64,000 nucleotides of DNA, taken from NCBI RefSeq assembly GCF_004362405.1, contig NZ_SNXE01000007.1:62001-126000 (forward strand), given 5' to 3'. This document shows positions 7,896-17,018 of this stretch, one piece after another. The notes beneath the pieces are model-generated. The model saw nothing but the letters and a program-made list of their open reading frames with translations. It made no database searches and had not been told where the DNA came from. This DNA is from Roseateles asaccharophilus. GTDB taxonomy: Bacteria > Pseudomonadota > Gammaproteobacteria > Burkholderiales > Burkholderiaceae_C. Numbering within the stretch: the first letter of the stretch is position 1; each line of letters starts with the position of its first letter. A program made the position numbers and the translations under genes.

Positions 7896-10001
7896 TTAGA
7901 CGAGATGCAGAAGCACCAGCAGCCAGTCGATGAGCTTGATGCCGATGAAGGGCACGATCAGACCGCCGAGGCCGTAGATCGCCAGATTGCGGCGCAGCAG
8001 GGTGGCGGCGCCGACGGCGCGGTAAGGCACGCCCTTGAGCGCCAGCGGGATCAGGGCCACGATGATCAGCGCGTTGAAGATCACCGCCGACAGAATGGCC
8101 GAGCTGGGGCTGTGCAGACCCATCACATTCAGCGCGCCCAGCTGCGGGTACACGCCCACGAACATGGCCGGGATGATGGCGAAGTACTTGGCCACATCGT
8201 TGGCGATGGAGAAGGTGGTCAGCGAGCCGCGCGTCATCAGCAGCTGCTTGCCGGTCTCCACCACTTCCAGCAGCTTGGTGGGGTTGGAGTCCAGGTCCAC
8301 CATATTGCCGGCTTCCTTGGCCGCCTGGGTGCCGCTGTTCATGGCCACGGCCACATCGGCCTGGGCCAGGGCGGGCGCGTCATTGGTGCCGTCGCCGGTC
8401 ATGGCCACCAGGCGACCCTCGGCCTGGTAGTCGCGGATCAGCTTGAGCTTGGCCTCGGGCGTGGCCTCGGCCAGGAAGTCGTCGACGCCCGCCTCGGCCG
8501 CGATGGCCGCGGCGGTGAGCCGGTTGTCGCCCGTGATCATCACGGTCTTGATGCCCATGCGGCGCAGCTCGGCGAAGCGCTCCTTGATGCCGCCTTTGAC
8601 GATGTCCTTGAGCTCCACCGCGCCGAGCACGCGGGCGCCATCGGCCACCACCAGGGGCGTGCTGCCGCGGCGGGCGATCTCGTCCACGGCCGTGGCCACC
8701 TCACGCGGGAAGCTGCCGCCCAGGGACTCCACATGCTTGCGGATCGCGTCCTGCGCACCCTTGCGCAGTTGGCGGCTGCCGCCGGCCAGGTCCACACCGC
8801 TCATACGGGTCTGGGCGGTGAAAGGCACGAACTGCGCCTCCAGGCTGCCGATCTCGCGTTCGCGCAGGCCGTAGCGGGTCTTGGCCAGCACCACGATGGA
8901 GCGACCCTCGGGCGTCTCGTCGGCCAGGGAGGCGAGCTGGGCCGCGTCGGCCAGCTGGGCCTCGGTGACGCCCGGGGCCGACACGAACTGGCTGGCCTGG
9001 CGGTTGCCCAGGGTGATGGTGCCGGTCTTGTCCAGCATCAGCACGTCCACATCGCCGGCCGCTTCGACGGCGCGGCCCGAAGTGGCGATCACATTGGCCG
9101 CCATCATGCGGCTCATGCCCGCCACGCCGATGGCCGAGAGCAGGCCGCCGATGGTGGTGGGGATCAGGCAGACCAGCAGGGCAATCAGGGCGGTGACCGA
9201 GACCACGGTGCCGGCACCCGCCACCTCGACGCTGAAGATCGAGTAGGGCAGCAGGGTCACGGTGACCACCAGGAAGACCAGGGTCAGCGCCACCAGCAGG
9301 ATGGTCAGCGCGATCTCGTTGGGCGTCTTCTGGCGCTTGGCGCCCTCCACCATGGCGATCATGCGGTCCAGAAAGGACTCGCCCGGGTTCACGCCCACGC
9401 GCACCACCAGCCAGTCCGAGAGCACGCGGGTGCCACCGGTCACGGAGGAGAAGTCACCGCCAGACTCGCGGATCACCGGCGCCGATTCGCCGGTGATGGC
9501 GCTCTCGTCCACCGAGGCCACGCCCTCGATCACCTCGCCGTCCAGGGGGATCAGGTCGCCGGCCTCCACCAGCACCACATGGCCCTTGCGCAGCTCGTCC
9601 GACTGGGTCGGGTGCCACTGCGCGCCATGCCTGGGCTCATGCAGCTTCTTGGCCCAGGTCTTGGTCTTGAGGCCGCGCAGCGAGGCCGCCTGGGCCTTGC
9701 TGCGGCCCTCGGCCAAGGCCTCGGCGAAGTTGGCGAAGAGCACGGTGAACCACAGCCACAGGGCGATGGTCAGTATGAAGCCCGAGCCCTCGCCACCGCC
9801 TGCGGTGGCGCTCGCGGCCTCGCCGGCCAGATGCGGGTTGCCCAGGCTGGCCAGCCACAGGCCGCTGGTCAGCAGGCTGCCCGCATAGACCACGAACATC
9901 ACCGGGTTGCGCCATTGAACGCGCGGGTCCAGCTTGGTGAAGGCCTCCTTCGTGGCCTGGCTCACCAGCTTGGAGTCGAAAAGAAAGTCCTTTTGTTTCA
10001 T
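7896..10001 (-). CDS. kdpB: KdpB, P-type ATPase catalytic subunit
   Basis: A 701-residue P-type ATPase that energises K+ import through KdpA. Visible motifs: actuator TGES (AITGESAPV), phosphorylation motif DKTGT with Asp324, hinge [22 protein letters not shown] and the Kdp-specific [17 protein letters not shown]. Length is normal for the family. The ATG at 10001 lies 7 bases after the kdpA stop. A long open frame on the opposite strand (7347-10424) is a codon-bias shadow. Confidence 0.97.
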   Translation of the reverse strand: MKQKDFLFDSKLVSQATKEAFTKLDPRVQWRNPVMFVVYAGSLLTSGLWLASLGNPHLAGEAASATAGGGEGSGFILTIALWLWFTVLFANFAEALAEGRSKAQAASLRGLKTKTWAKKLHEPRHGAQWHPTQSDELRKGHVVLVEAGDLIPLDGEVIEGVASVDESAITGESAPVIRESGGDFSSVTGGTRVLSDWLVVRVGVNPGESFLDRMIAMVEGAKRQKTPNEIALTILLVALTLVFLVVTVTLLPYSIFSVEVAGAGTVVSVTALIALLVCLIPTTIGGLLSAIGVAGMSRMMAANVIATSGRAVEAAGDVDVLMLDKTGTITLGNRQASQFVSAPGVTEAQLADAAQLASLADETPEGRSIVVLAKTRYGLREREIGSLEAQFVPFTAQTRMSGVDLAGGSRQLRKGAQDAIRKHVESLGGSFPREVATAVDEIARRGSTPLVVADGARVLGAVELKDIVKGGIKERFAELRRMGIKTVMITGDNRLTAAAIAAEAGVDDFLAEATPEAKLKLIRDYQAEGRLVAMTGDGTNDAPALAQADVAVAMNSGTQAAKEAGNMVDLDSNPTKLLEVVETGKQLLMTRGSLTTFSIANDVAKYFAIIPAMFVGVYPQLGALNVMGLHSPSSAILSAVIFNALIIVALIPLALKGVPYRAVGAATLLRRNLAIYGLGGLIVPFIGIKLIDWLLVLLHLV

Positions 10002-10008
10002 AGCGTGC

Positions 10009-11784
10009 TCACTTCCAGAGCATCAGGTGTTCGACGACCGGGCCCAGGGCCAGCGCCGGCACATAGTTCAGCAGGCCGACCAGCAGCACCGTGCCGATCA
10101 GCAGCACGACGAAGAGCGGACCATGGGTGGGCAAGGTGCCGCTGCCCACGGGAATGCGCTTCTTGGCCCCCAGGGAGCCGGCAATCGCCAGCACCGGCAC
10201 GATCACACCGAAGCGGCCCAGCCACATCGCGAGGCCCAGCAAGGTGTTGTAGAAGGGCGTGTTGGCCGACAGACCGGCAAAGGCCGAGCCGTTGTTGTTG
10301 GCCGCCGAGGTCAGGGCGTAGAGGATCTCCGAGAAGCCATGGGCGCCCGGATTGGCCACTCCGGCCTTGCCCAGCGGGCTCAGCACCGCGATGGCCGTAC
10401 CCACCAGCACCACGATGGGCGTGATCAGGATGGCGATCGAGCTCATCTTCATCTCATAGGGCTCGATCTTCTTGCCCAGGTACTCGGGCGTGCGGCCGAT
10501 CATCAGCCCGGCGATGAAGACCGCCAGCATGGCGAAGACCAGCATGCCGTAGAGACCCGTGCCCACGCCGCCGAACACCACCTCGCCCAGCTGCATCATC
10601 ACCAGGGGCACCATGCCGCCGATGGGGGTGTAGGAGTCGTGCATGGAGTTCACCGCACCGCAGGAGGCGGCGGTGGTGACCACCGCGAAGAGCGTGCTGG
10701 CATGGATGCCGAAGCGGGTCTCCTTGCCTTCCATATTGCCGGCGCCCGCCTCCACGCCCTGGGCCTGCAGCAACGGGTTGCCCGCCTGCTCGGCCGCCGT
10801 GGCGATCACCACGGCGGCGATGAACATGACGCTCATCGCGGCCAGGAGGGCCACGCCCTGGCGCTGGTCGGAGACGATGCGGCCGAAGGCAAAGCACAGC
10901 GCCGCCGGGATCAGGAAGATGGCCAGCATCTGCAGCAGATTGGACAGCGGCGTGGGGTTCTCGTAGGGATGGCTGGAGTTGGCATTGAAGAAGCCGCCGC
11001 CATTGGTGCCCAGCATCTTGATGGCCAGCTGCGAGGCCACCGGGCCCATGGCGAGCTGCTGGGTCTCGGTCTTCTGGTCCTCCATCAGCGGCTGACCCTG
11101 CGCATCCAGCAGGGGCTGGCCTTGCGCATCCAGCTTGGGCGTCTGGTAGGCCGTGGCCTCAAGGGTCTGAACCGTCTTGTAGGGCTCCAGGTTCTGCAGC
11201 ACGCCTTGACCGACGAAGAAGATGGCCAGCACAAAGCTGATCGGCAGCAGCACCCACAGGGTGATGCGGGTCAGGTCGGCCCAGAAGTTGCCGACATCCT
11301 TCTTCAGCTTGCCCGCGAAGCCGCGCATCAGCGCGAACACCACGGCGATGCCGGTGGCGGCCGAGACGAAGTTCTGCACCGTCAGCGCCAGCATCTGGGT
11401 CAGATAGCTCATGCTGGCCTCGCCGCCATAGCCCTGCCAGTTGGTGTTGGTGACGAAGCTGACCGCGGTGTTGAAGGCCGAATCCGCCGTCACCGCCGCC
11501 ATGGCCTGCGGGTTCAGTGGCAGCAGGTCCTGGAAGCGCTGCAGCGCATAAGCAGCCAGCAGGCCCAGGAAGTTGAAGAGCAGCAGCGCGATGGCGTACT
11601 GCTTCCAGTGCTGCCCCTGCGCCGGCTTCACGCCGGCCAGCTTGTACAGCAGGCCTTCGACCGCGCCCATCCAGCGCGGCAGCCGTCCCTCACAGACGGC
11701 AACCAGCCACTTGCCCAGCGGCCAGGCCGCCAGCAGCAAGAGGCCCATGAACAGGGCCAGATTGATCCATGCCAAGCCGTCCAT
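10009..11784 (-). CDS. kdpA: KdpA, K+-translocating subunit
   Basis: A 591-residue polytopic membrane protein related to K+ channels, which forms the selectivity filter and translocation path of the Kdp pump. Typical elements include [44 protein letters not shown] and the glycine-rich pore loops near [13 protein letters not shown]. An extracytoplasmic stretch before GTNGGGFFN contains an exact eight-residue duplication (see repeat at 11086-11133). The ATG at 11784 directly follows the kdpF stop. Confidence 0.97.
   Translation of the reverse strand: MDGLAWINLALFMGLLLLAAWPLGKWLVAVCEGRLPRWMGAVEGLLYKLAGVKPAQGQHWKQYAIALLLFNFLGLLAAYALQRFQDLLPLNPQAMAAVTADSAFNTAVSFVTNTNWQGYGGEASMSYLTQMLALTVQNFVSAATGIAVVFALMRGFAGKLKKDVGNFWADLTRITLWVLLPISFVLAIFFVGQGVLQNLEPYKTVQTLEATAYQTPKLDAQGQPLLDAQGQPLMEDQKTETQQLAMGPVASQLAIKMLGTNGGGFFNANSSHPYENPTPLSNLLQMLAIFLIPAALCFAFGRIVSDQRQGVALLAAMSVMFIAAVVIATAAEQAGNPLLQAQGVEAGAGNMEGKETRFGIHASTLFAVVTTAASCGAVNSMHDSYTPIGGMVPLVMMQLGEVVFGGVGTGLYGMLVFAMLAVFIAGLMIGRTPEYLGKKIEPYEMKMSSIAILITPIVVLVGTAIAVLSPLGKAGVANPGAHGFSEILYALTSAANNNGSAFAGLSANTPFYNTLLGLAMWLGRFGVIVPVLAIAGSLGAKKRIPVGSGTLPTHGPLFVVLLIGTVLLVGLLNYVPALALGPVVEHLMLWK
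11086..11133 (-). repeat. 24-bp tandem duplication inside kdpA
   Basis: Two adjacent 24-bp units each encode the octapeptide LDAQGQPL, with three synonymous base differences between copies. The frame is preserved and the repeat lies in a loop just ahead of the conserved [15 protein letters not shown] segment. Confidence 0.85.
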
Positions 11785-11785
11785 C

Positions 11786-11875
11786 TCAGAACTCCTCGGC
11801 GCGGACCAGGGCCACGATCAGATAGACGAACAGCCCCGCAGCGATGATGCCGCTGGCCCAATACAGTGCGCTCAT
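11786..11875 (-). CDS. kdpF: KdpF, small stabilising subunit
   Basis: A 29-residue single-helix peptide starting [10 protein letters not shown] and ending VRAEEF, with the KdpF pattern of a short N-terminus, one transmembrane helix (about 4-24) and a charged end. E. coli KdpF is a 29-residue lipid-like stabiliser of the KdpABC complex. The start ATG at 11875 overlaps the stop of the upstream micro-ORF (ATGA), and its own stop lies one base before the kdpA start codon. It is too short for most gene callers. Confidence 0.88.
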   Translation of the reverse strand: MSALYWASGIIAAGLFVYLIVALVRAEEF

Positions 11876-11967
11876 GGCTGCTTGCCCTCCAGCTTGTGGC
11901 TGGCGGCGGCCAGGCCCAGGGCCAGACCGAACAGCAACAGGCTCAAGCCCAGAAATACCCAATCCAT
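11872..11967 (-). CDS. 31-residue membrane micro-protein leading the kdp operon
   Basis: A short frame starting MDWVFLGLSL and ending KLEGKQP, with one hydrophobic helix (about 4-23) and a basic C-terminus. Its TGA overlaps the kdpF ATG by four bases, the coupling expected of real operon genes. It has no purine-rich ribosome site of the classical kind; GTCGAGCACG precedes the ATG. Similar tiny hydrophobic ORFs may precede kdpF in other bacteria, but I cannot name a family. It may be a second KdpF-like stabiliser or a leader peptide; both are inference. Confidence 0.55.
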   Translation of the reverse strand: MDWVFLGLSLLLFGLALGLAAASHKLEGKQP

Positions 11968-12040
11968 CGTGCTCGACTCACGCAAAGTGATGATGCGAGC
12001 AGCTTAGAAAGAGCCGCCTCAGGGTGTCGTAGAAGCTGGC

Positions 12041-12065
12041 GGCGGGGGTATCAAGAAAGCATAAA
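12041..12065 (-). promoter_or_regulatory. candidate KdpE-binding site upstream of kdp operon
   Basis: Read on the minus strand, this contains TTTATGCTTTCTTGATA followed by a C-rich run, closely resembling the E. coli KdpE site (TTTATA-C-TTTTTTTACA followed by CCCCGCCC). It starts about 100 bases upstream of the first kdp ORF, as expected for an activator site. A minus-strand TTCTAA nearer the gene might be the -10, but I could not fix the -35. Confidence 0.6.
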
Positions 12066-12239
12066 GACACCGCGCGAGGCCCCGGCTCAAGGCCGCCGCG
12101 GGGCCGGGCTTAGCGCAGGGCAGCCAGACATGCCCACAGGCACTCGAATGCCCCTGCGCCGATGCCGGGACAGGCGCTGCCCCACGCCCCTCGCCGTGGT
12201 GTGGGCACAATCGCCAACCCTCAAGCCCACACAGCCCCC

Positions 12240-13235
12240 ATGCAAGCCTCCGCCCCCATCGCCGTGATCGGCGCCGGTCTCGCCGGCCTCAGCTGTGCCA
12301 GCGCCTTGCAGGCCGCGGGCCGGCGCGTGCAGCTCTTCGACAAGAGCCGCGGTCCCGCCGGCCGCATGAGCACCCGCCGCGGCGAGGACTGGGCCTGCGA
12401 CCATGGCGCGCAGTACTTCACCGCGCGCGATCCGCGCTTTCAGGCCGAGCTGGTGCGCTGGACCGAGGCCGGCGTGGCCGCGCTCTGGACGCCGCGCCTG
12501 CAGGTGCTGGGCGGCCAGGCCGGCCACCAGCCCGATGCCAGCCTGCAGCGCTGGGTGGGCCAGCCCCAGATGACGGCCCCGGCGCGCTGGCTGGCCGACA
12601 GCCTGCCCCTGCAGCTGGAAAGCACGCTCCAGGCCCTGCGCCCCGCGCCGCAGGGCGGCTGGCAGCTGCAGTTCGCCGAGCAGGGCTGGCGGCCCGAAAG
12701 CTATGCGGCCGTGCTGCTGGCCCTGCCCGCGCCGCAGGCCGCGGCTTTGCTGAACACCCTGCCGGCGCCGGCCACCACACTGGCCGCGCTGTGCGCCCGG
12801 GTGCGCATGCGCGGCTGCTGGGCCCTGATGCTGCAGTACGAGCAGGCGCTCGCCCTGCCCTTTGACGCCGCCTTCGTCAACGAGGGCCCGCTGCGCTGGA
12901 TCGCCCGCAACAGCAGCAAGCCCGGGCGCAGCGGTGCGGAGAGCTGGCTGCTGCATGCCGAGGCCGAGTGGAGCGAGGCGCATCTGGAAGAGGCGCCCGA
13001 GACGGTGGCGGCCACCCTGCTGCTGGCCTTCGCCGCCCTGGGCGGCGCGGCGCCGCAGCGCTGGAGCCTGCACCGCTGGCGCTATGCCGACAGCGCCCCG
13101 GCGCTGGACGCGGGCCATGGCTGGCAGGCCGAGCTGGGTCTGGGCCTGTGCGGCGACTGGCTGAACGGCGGCAAGGTGGAAGGCGCCTGGCTCAGCGGCC
13201 TGTCCCTGGCGGAAGCCCTGCTGGGCACGCGCTAG
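12240..13235 (+). CDS. renalase-like NAD(P)/FAD-dependent oxidoreductase
   Basis: A 331-residue flavoprotein. The dinucleotide-binding motif GAGLAGLSCASAL (11-23) is followed by FDKSRGPAGRMSTRR and DHGAQYFTARDPRFQ, the typical renalase/amine-oxidase-like N-terminus. The C-terminus has the FAD-contact type sequence GLGLCGDWLNGGKVEGAWLSGLSLAEALL. Bacterial renalases oxidise isomeric dihydro-NAD(P) by-products; that activity here is inferred from family. The ATG at 12240 was chosen because the Rossmann fold starts directly after it. It is divergent from kdp and convergent with puuD, 5 bases apart. Confidence 0.85.
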   Translation: MQASAPIAVIGAGLAGLSCASALQAAGRRVQLFDKSRGPAGRMSTRRGEDWACDHGAQYFTARDPRFQAELVRWTEAGVAALWTPRLQVLGGQAGHQPDASLQRWVGQPQMTAPARWLADSLPLQLESTLQALRPAPQGGWQLQFAEQGWRPESYAAVLLALPAPQAAALLNTLPAPATTLAALCARVRMRGCWALMLQYEQALALPFDAAFVNEGPLRWIARNSSKPGRSGAESWLLHAEAEWSEAHLEEAPETVAATLLLAFAALGGAAPQRWSLHRWRYADSAPALDAGHGWQAELGLGLCGDWLNGGKVEGAWLSGLSLAEALLGTR

Positions 13236-13240
13236 CCCCC

Positions 13241-14437
13241 CTAGCGGGCGCGCGCCTCGAACCAGCGGCCCAGCAGGGCCCGCTCTTCCTCGGTGATCTG
13301 GGTGGCATTGTTCAGCGGCATGCTGCGCTGCTGCACCGTCTGCTGGTAGATCTGCTGGGCATGCTGCTCGACCAGCTCGGGCGTGTGCAGCTGCATGCCT
13401 TTTTGCGCCAGCTGGGCGTTGTGGCACATCACGCAACGCTGCTCGATCACCGCCTGCACCTGGGCCAGGGTGGGCACCGGCGCGCTGGCAGCCACCGGCG
13501 CCCGGGGCGCGGGCGCCAGGGCCAGGATCAGCCCGGCCAGCACGGCCAGGGCCGCCACGATCAGGGGCCAGGCGTTGACGCCCTTGTGGCGCTTGACGAA
13601 CCAGGTGCGCACCAGCACGCCCACCAGCATCAGGGCCAGCAGGGCCAGCCAGTTGTGGGCATGGCTGTAGAGCTGGCCGTAGTGGTTGCTGAGCATGGCA
13701 ATCAGCACCGGCAGCGTGAAATAGGTGTTGTGCACGCTGCGCTGCTTGCCGCGCTGGCCATAGATGGGGTTCACCGGCCGGCCGGCGCGCATATCGGCAA
13801 TCACCTGCTTCTGGCCCGGGATGATCCAGAAGAAGACATTGGCGCTCATCATCGTGGCGATCATGGCGCCCACGATCAGGAAGGCCGCCCGCCCTGCGAA
13901 GAGCTGACAGGCTGCCCAGGCCGCAAAGGCGATGAAGACCGCGATCAGACCCAGCACCCGGCCGTCATTGCCGATGCTGCCGTCCTGCTTGTGGCCAAAG
14001 CGGCGGCAGATCTGGTCATAGACCAGCCAGCCCGCGGCCAGAAAGCCCAGCGAGGCCAGCACCGCCTGCCAGGGTGCGGCCCAGGCATGGACCTGGCGGT
14101 CGATCAGAAAGCTCTCGGCATTGAAGAGATACAGCAGCACGAAGAGCGCAAAGCCGCTCATCCAGGTCCAGTAGCTCTCCCAGTAGAACCAGTGCAGATG
14201 CTGGGGCAGATTGGGCGGCGCCACCATGTACTTCTGCGGGTTGTAGAAGCCCCCGCCGTGCACGGCCCACAACTCGCCGTCCACGCCCTTGGCCTTGAGC
14301 TCCGGGGCCTCGGGCTTGAGCAGGTGGTTGTCCAGCCAGACGAAGTAGAAGGAGGCGCCGATCCAGGCGATGGCCACGATCACGTGCAGCCAGCGCAGCA
14401 GCAGATTGGCCCAGTCGAGCAGATAGCTAGGTTCCAT
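13241..14437 (-). CDS. puuD: urate hydroxylase PuuD, membrane protein fused to cytochrome c
   Basis: A 398-residue inner-membrane protein that oxidises urate to 5-hydroxyisourate. The N-terminal part has about eight transmembrane helices with conserved WANLLLRWLHVIVAIAWIGASFYF, HGGGFYNPQKY and HWFYWESYWTW segments. The C-terminal cytochrome c domain shows CVMCH at residues 335-339 and a candidate Met ligand in MPLNN near 373. AAGG lies 5 bases before the ATG at 14437; a TTG at 14455 is an alternative start. Downstream urate-ring enzymes (HIU hydrolase, OHCU decarboxylase) are not in the window. It lies about 11 kb from guaD/xdh. Confidence 0.93.
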   Translation of the reverse strand: MEPSYLLDWANLLLRWLHVIVAIAWIGASFYFVWLDNHLLKPEAPELKAKGVDGELWAVHGGGFYNPQKYMVAPPNLPQHLHWFYWESYWTWMSGFALFVLLYLFNAESFLIDRQVHAWAAPWQAVLASLGFLAAGWLVYDQICRRFGHKQDGSIGNDGRVLGLIAVFIAFAAWAACQLFAGRAAFLIVGAMIATMMSANVFFWIIPGQKQVIADMRAGRPVNPIYGQRGKQRSVHNTYFTLPVLIAMLSNHYGQLYSHAHNWLALLALMLVGVLVRTWFVKRHKGVNAWPLIVAALAVLAGLILALAPAPRAPVAASAPVPTLAQVQAVIEQRCVMCHNAQLAQKGMQLHTPELVEQHAQQIYQQTVQQRSMPLNNATQITEEERALLGRWFEARAR

Positions 14438-14554
14438 ACCTTGAGCAACAAGCAACGAATGGGCCGGCTACCACTGCGGGCGCTGTAATCCGGCCAGACG
14501 TCGCGCCACCGGAGCAAAAGTCCGGGCGCCGCGGCGACGTGGTGTGGGCAGAAG

Positions 14555-14562
14555 TGTATACA
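14555..14562. promoter_or_regulatory. TGTATACA palindrome upstream of puuD
   Basis: A perfect 8-bp palindrome in an AT-rich island (GTGTATACAGTTTAAAAAC) between divergent puuD and the small gene at 14641. TGTATACA-type half sites are typical of GntR/FadR-subfamily operators. No GntR gene is in the window, so the regulator is unknown. Confidence 0.45.
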
Positions 14563-14640
14563 GTTTAAAAACCACGGATATCGCCCGGACACCCGGCCGG
14601 TAGCAAAATTTCGAATCCGTATCAGGTCCGGAGGCAGGCC

Positions 14641-15033
14641 ATGAGGCAGCATGGGGAGTACCACATCGAATGGCGTGAGCCCATCTTGTGGGTCCGCTAC
14701 CAAGGCACCTGGAATGTGCAGGCGGTTGAAGCCCTGCATGCCGACGTCCGCAGCTTCTGGACGCAAGACCCCCAGCGGCGCTGGGCCATGCTCACCGACG
14801 CACGCGAGTGGGAGGGCGGCACCCCCGAGGTATTCGCGCGCTGGTGGGACTTCTTCACGGATGCCGTGGCGCACGGGCTGGACGCGGTGAGCGATGTGCT
14901 GCCCTCCAGCTTCCACGCCCTGCTGGTGCGCGACCTCGCCGAGCGGGCCCAGGCCATCACGCGTTTTCAGCACAGTGCCAGCGTGCAAGAGGCGCAGGCC
15001 TGGCTGGCCAGCCAGGGCTATGGCAAGGTGTGA
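14641..15033 (+). CDS. uncharacterised SpoIIAA/STAS-like small protein
   Basis: A 130-residue soluble protein without signal peptide. The start has a good ribosome site (CCGGAGG, 7 bases before ATG). The order of beta-strands and helices (EYHIEWREPILWVRYQGTWNVQAVEALHADVRSF, then RWAMLTDAREWEGG) recalls SpoIIAA-like STAS superfamily proteins, but I see no diagnostic motif. It is rich in Trp (ten residues). It is divergent from puuD and followed by a strong terminator at 15188, so it is probably a single-gene unit. Function unknown. Confidence 0.75.
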   Translation: MRQHGEYHIEWREPILWVRYQGTWNVQAVEALHADVRSFWTQDPQRRWAMLTDAREWEGGTPEVFARWWDFFTDAVAHGLDAVSDVLPSSFHALLVRDLAERAQAITRFQHSASVQEAQAWLASQGYGKV

Positions 15034-15187
15034 CCCCCGGCTTGTGCGAGCCGAGATGCAGCGAGCTTGGTTTGCGTCAAATCGCCGTCACAAAGCGTCT
15101 GCACAATGCGAAGCACGGAGGCGGAAACCGGCTGCAGATTGGGCAGAGACCTGGAACCCGTGACCAGCGCCGACGTACCCCATGCAC

Positions 15188-15219
15188 ACGCCCCACCCTC
15201 AAACGGTGGGGCGTTTTTC
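15188..15219 (+). terminator. strong intrinsic terminator
   Basis: A 10-bp perfect stem (ACGCCCCACC/GGTGGGGCGT) with a 7-base loop, followed by TTTTT. It lies about 155 bases after the stop at 15033, which leaves room for a 3'-UTR-derived or independent small RNA. Confidence 0.9.
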
Positions 15220-15322
15220 TTGCGTCAAGCGGCGGGGGGCGGCTGACGCACGTCGGGCCCTGCCTTGCGGCGCGGCGGCCGTAGACTGGGGCTCCCCGCC
15301 GCCCTGGACACCACGCGCCGCC

Positions 15323-16930
15323 ATGACCGCCCTGCCCCCGGATCCGCTGCACGCCGCCCTCGACGCCCTGTTTGCCGACACGGCCGACCGTCCCGCGCCG
15401 GGCTGCGTGCTGGGCGTCTGGCGCGAGGGCGAACCGAGCTGGATGCGGGCCTATGGCCTGGCCAGCCTGGAGCTGGGTGTGCCTTTGCAGGCGGACAGCC
15501 GCCTGCGCATCGCCTCGGTGTCCAAGCAGTTCACCGTGGCGGCGGCCCTGCTGCTGGAGCGCCAAGGCCGGCTGAGCCAGCAGGACGATATCCGCCAGCA
15601 TCTGCCCGAGCTGCCCGAGCTGCCCCAGGTGGTGCGTGTGGGCCATCTGATGCGCAACACCAGCGGCCTGCCCGATATGCTGGAGCTGCTGCGCCTGGGT
15701 GGCGTGGGGCTGGACCAGCGCGTTGATCGCGAGCAGCTGCTGCAGGCCCTCGTGCGCAACGGCCATCTCAACTTCGCACCGGGCAGCCGCTTTCTCTACT
15801 GCAACAGCGGCTTTGCCCTGCTGGGCCTGATCACCGAGCGTCTGAGCGGGCGCAGCCTGGACGCACAGCTGCGGGAGGCCTTCTTCGATCCCCTGGGCAT
15901 GCAGTCCACCCGCATGGTCGTGGAGAGCGACCTGCCCCTGCCCGGGCTGGCGACACCCTACCTGGGACACGGCCCGGGGCAATGGCGCCGCGCCCAGCAT
16001 GGCTTCGAGCACGGCGGCGAGGGCGGGCTGGTGTCCTGCCTCGGCGATCTGCTGCGCTGGGCCGCACACCTGATGCGGCCGGTGGACGGTGTCCCCGATC
16101 TCTCCGGCGCCTTGGCGGAGGGCCAGCCCCTCAGCGAGGGCGGGATGTCGCCCTACGCACATGGCCTGGAGCATGGCACGCTCGACGGCATGGCCACGCT
16201 GGGTCATGGCGGGCTCTGGCCGGGCTTTCGCACCGAGTTCCTGCTGCTGCCCGCGCAGCGTCTTGCCATTGTCGTGATCAGCAACGACGGCATGCTCAAC
16301 CCCTACAAGAAGGCGCGCGAGGTGGCGCGCCTGCTGCTGGATCGGCCCACACCCATCCCCACGGCCCGACCCGGCGCGGCCGAGGCCGAGGCCTTGACCG
16401 GCGAATGGCTGGATGCCCAGGCCGGCGAGTTGCTGACGCTGAGCACGGCGGGCTCGGGCGCCCCGCTCATGGCCCAGCAGTGGGGCACGCCGTTCGAGCT
16501 GCAGCAGCAGGCCGACGCTCGCTGGCTGCCCCTGCGCGGGGCCTACGAGTTTGAGATCCCCGCGCCCGCCCTGGACGAGCAGGGGCGCTTGCGTCTGCGG
16601 CTGGGTGCCGGCCGCGAGGCCCGCCTGCAGCGCCTGGCACAGCGCCCGGAGCTGCCCACGGGCCTGGACGGCGTGTTCTGCAACCGCGATGCGGGCCTGC
16701 GCTGGCAGATCCGAGGCTCGCAGCTGCAGGTCGAAGGGCCGCTGCTCAAGCCCGCGCGCGCCTGGACGCTGCGTGGACTCAGCGAGGATCTGGTCGAGCT
16801 GCAAAGCCCCGGCTACTGGATGCAGGGCAGCCAGCTGCTGCGCCTGCAGCGCGATGCGGCCGGTCGCATCTGCGGGTTCAGCCTGGACAGCGCCCGTATC
16901 AAGGGCCTGCTTTTTCAACGCTGCGGCTGA
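15323..16930 (+). CDS. serine hydrolase of the beta-lactamase/penicillin-binding-like family
   Basis: A 535-residue protein. Class C beta-lactamase-type catalytic elements are present: SxxK as Ser65-Val-Ser-Lys68, YxN as Tyr159-Cys-Asn161, and HGG at 295-297. The C-terminal 180 residues form a beta-rich extension, as in D-aminopeptidase/DAP-like and esterase relatives. No signal peptide is evident, which argues for a cytoplasmic esterase or peptidase rather than an antibiotic beta-lactamase; substrate unknown. The ATG at 15323 was preferred because an upstream frame crosses the terminator at 15188-15219. Confidence 0.85.
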   Translation: MTALPPDPLHAALDALFADTADRPAPGCVLGVWREGEPSWMRAYGLASLELGVPLQADSRLRIASVSKQFTVAAALLLERQGRLSQQDDIRQHLPELPELPQVVRVGHLMRNTSGLPDMLELLRLGGVGLDQRVDREQLLQALVRNGHLNFAPGSRFLYCNSGFALLGLITERLSGRSLDAQLREAFFDPLGMQSTRMVVESDLPLPGLATPYLGHGPGQWRRAQHGFEHGGEGGLVSCLGDLLRWAAHLMRPVDGVPDLSGALAEGQPLSEGGMSPYAHGLEHGTLDGMATLGHGGLWPGFRTEFLLLPAQRLAIVVISNDGMLNPYKKAREVARLLLDRPTPIPTARPGAAEAEALTGEWLDAQAGELLTLSTAGSGAPLMAQQWGTPFELQQQADARWLPLRGAYEFEIPAPALDEQGRLRLRLGAGREARLQRLAQRPELPTGLDGVFCNRDAGLRWQIRGSQLQVEGPLLKPARAWTLRGLSEDLVELQSPGYWMQGSQLLRLQRDAAGRICGFSLDSARIKGLLFQRCG

Positions 16931-17018
16931 AGCACCACAAGCTCTGTAAAGCTTTGGCAAAGCCGGTGCTGCGGCCGCACGCCAGCGGCCGCTTCATGCG
17001 AAGCTGGCGCCCCTTGCA

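Noticed and set aside
7347-10424. 1025-codon open frame antisense to kdpC/kdpB
   Set aside because: His/Gln/Gly-rich shadow frame; KdpB and KdpC motifs on the other strand are complete.
13241-14437. Glutamine-type PuuD (gamma-glutamyl-GABA hydrolase)
   Set aside because: The same gene symbol is used for two families; this protein is the membrane urate hydroxylase with a cytochrome c domain.
15323-16930. Antibiotic-resistance beta-lactamase
   Set aside because: Catalytic motifs are present but there is no signal peptide and a large C-terminal extension; more like an esterase or D-aminopeptidase relative.
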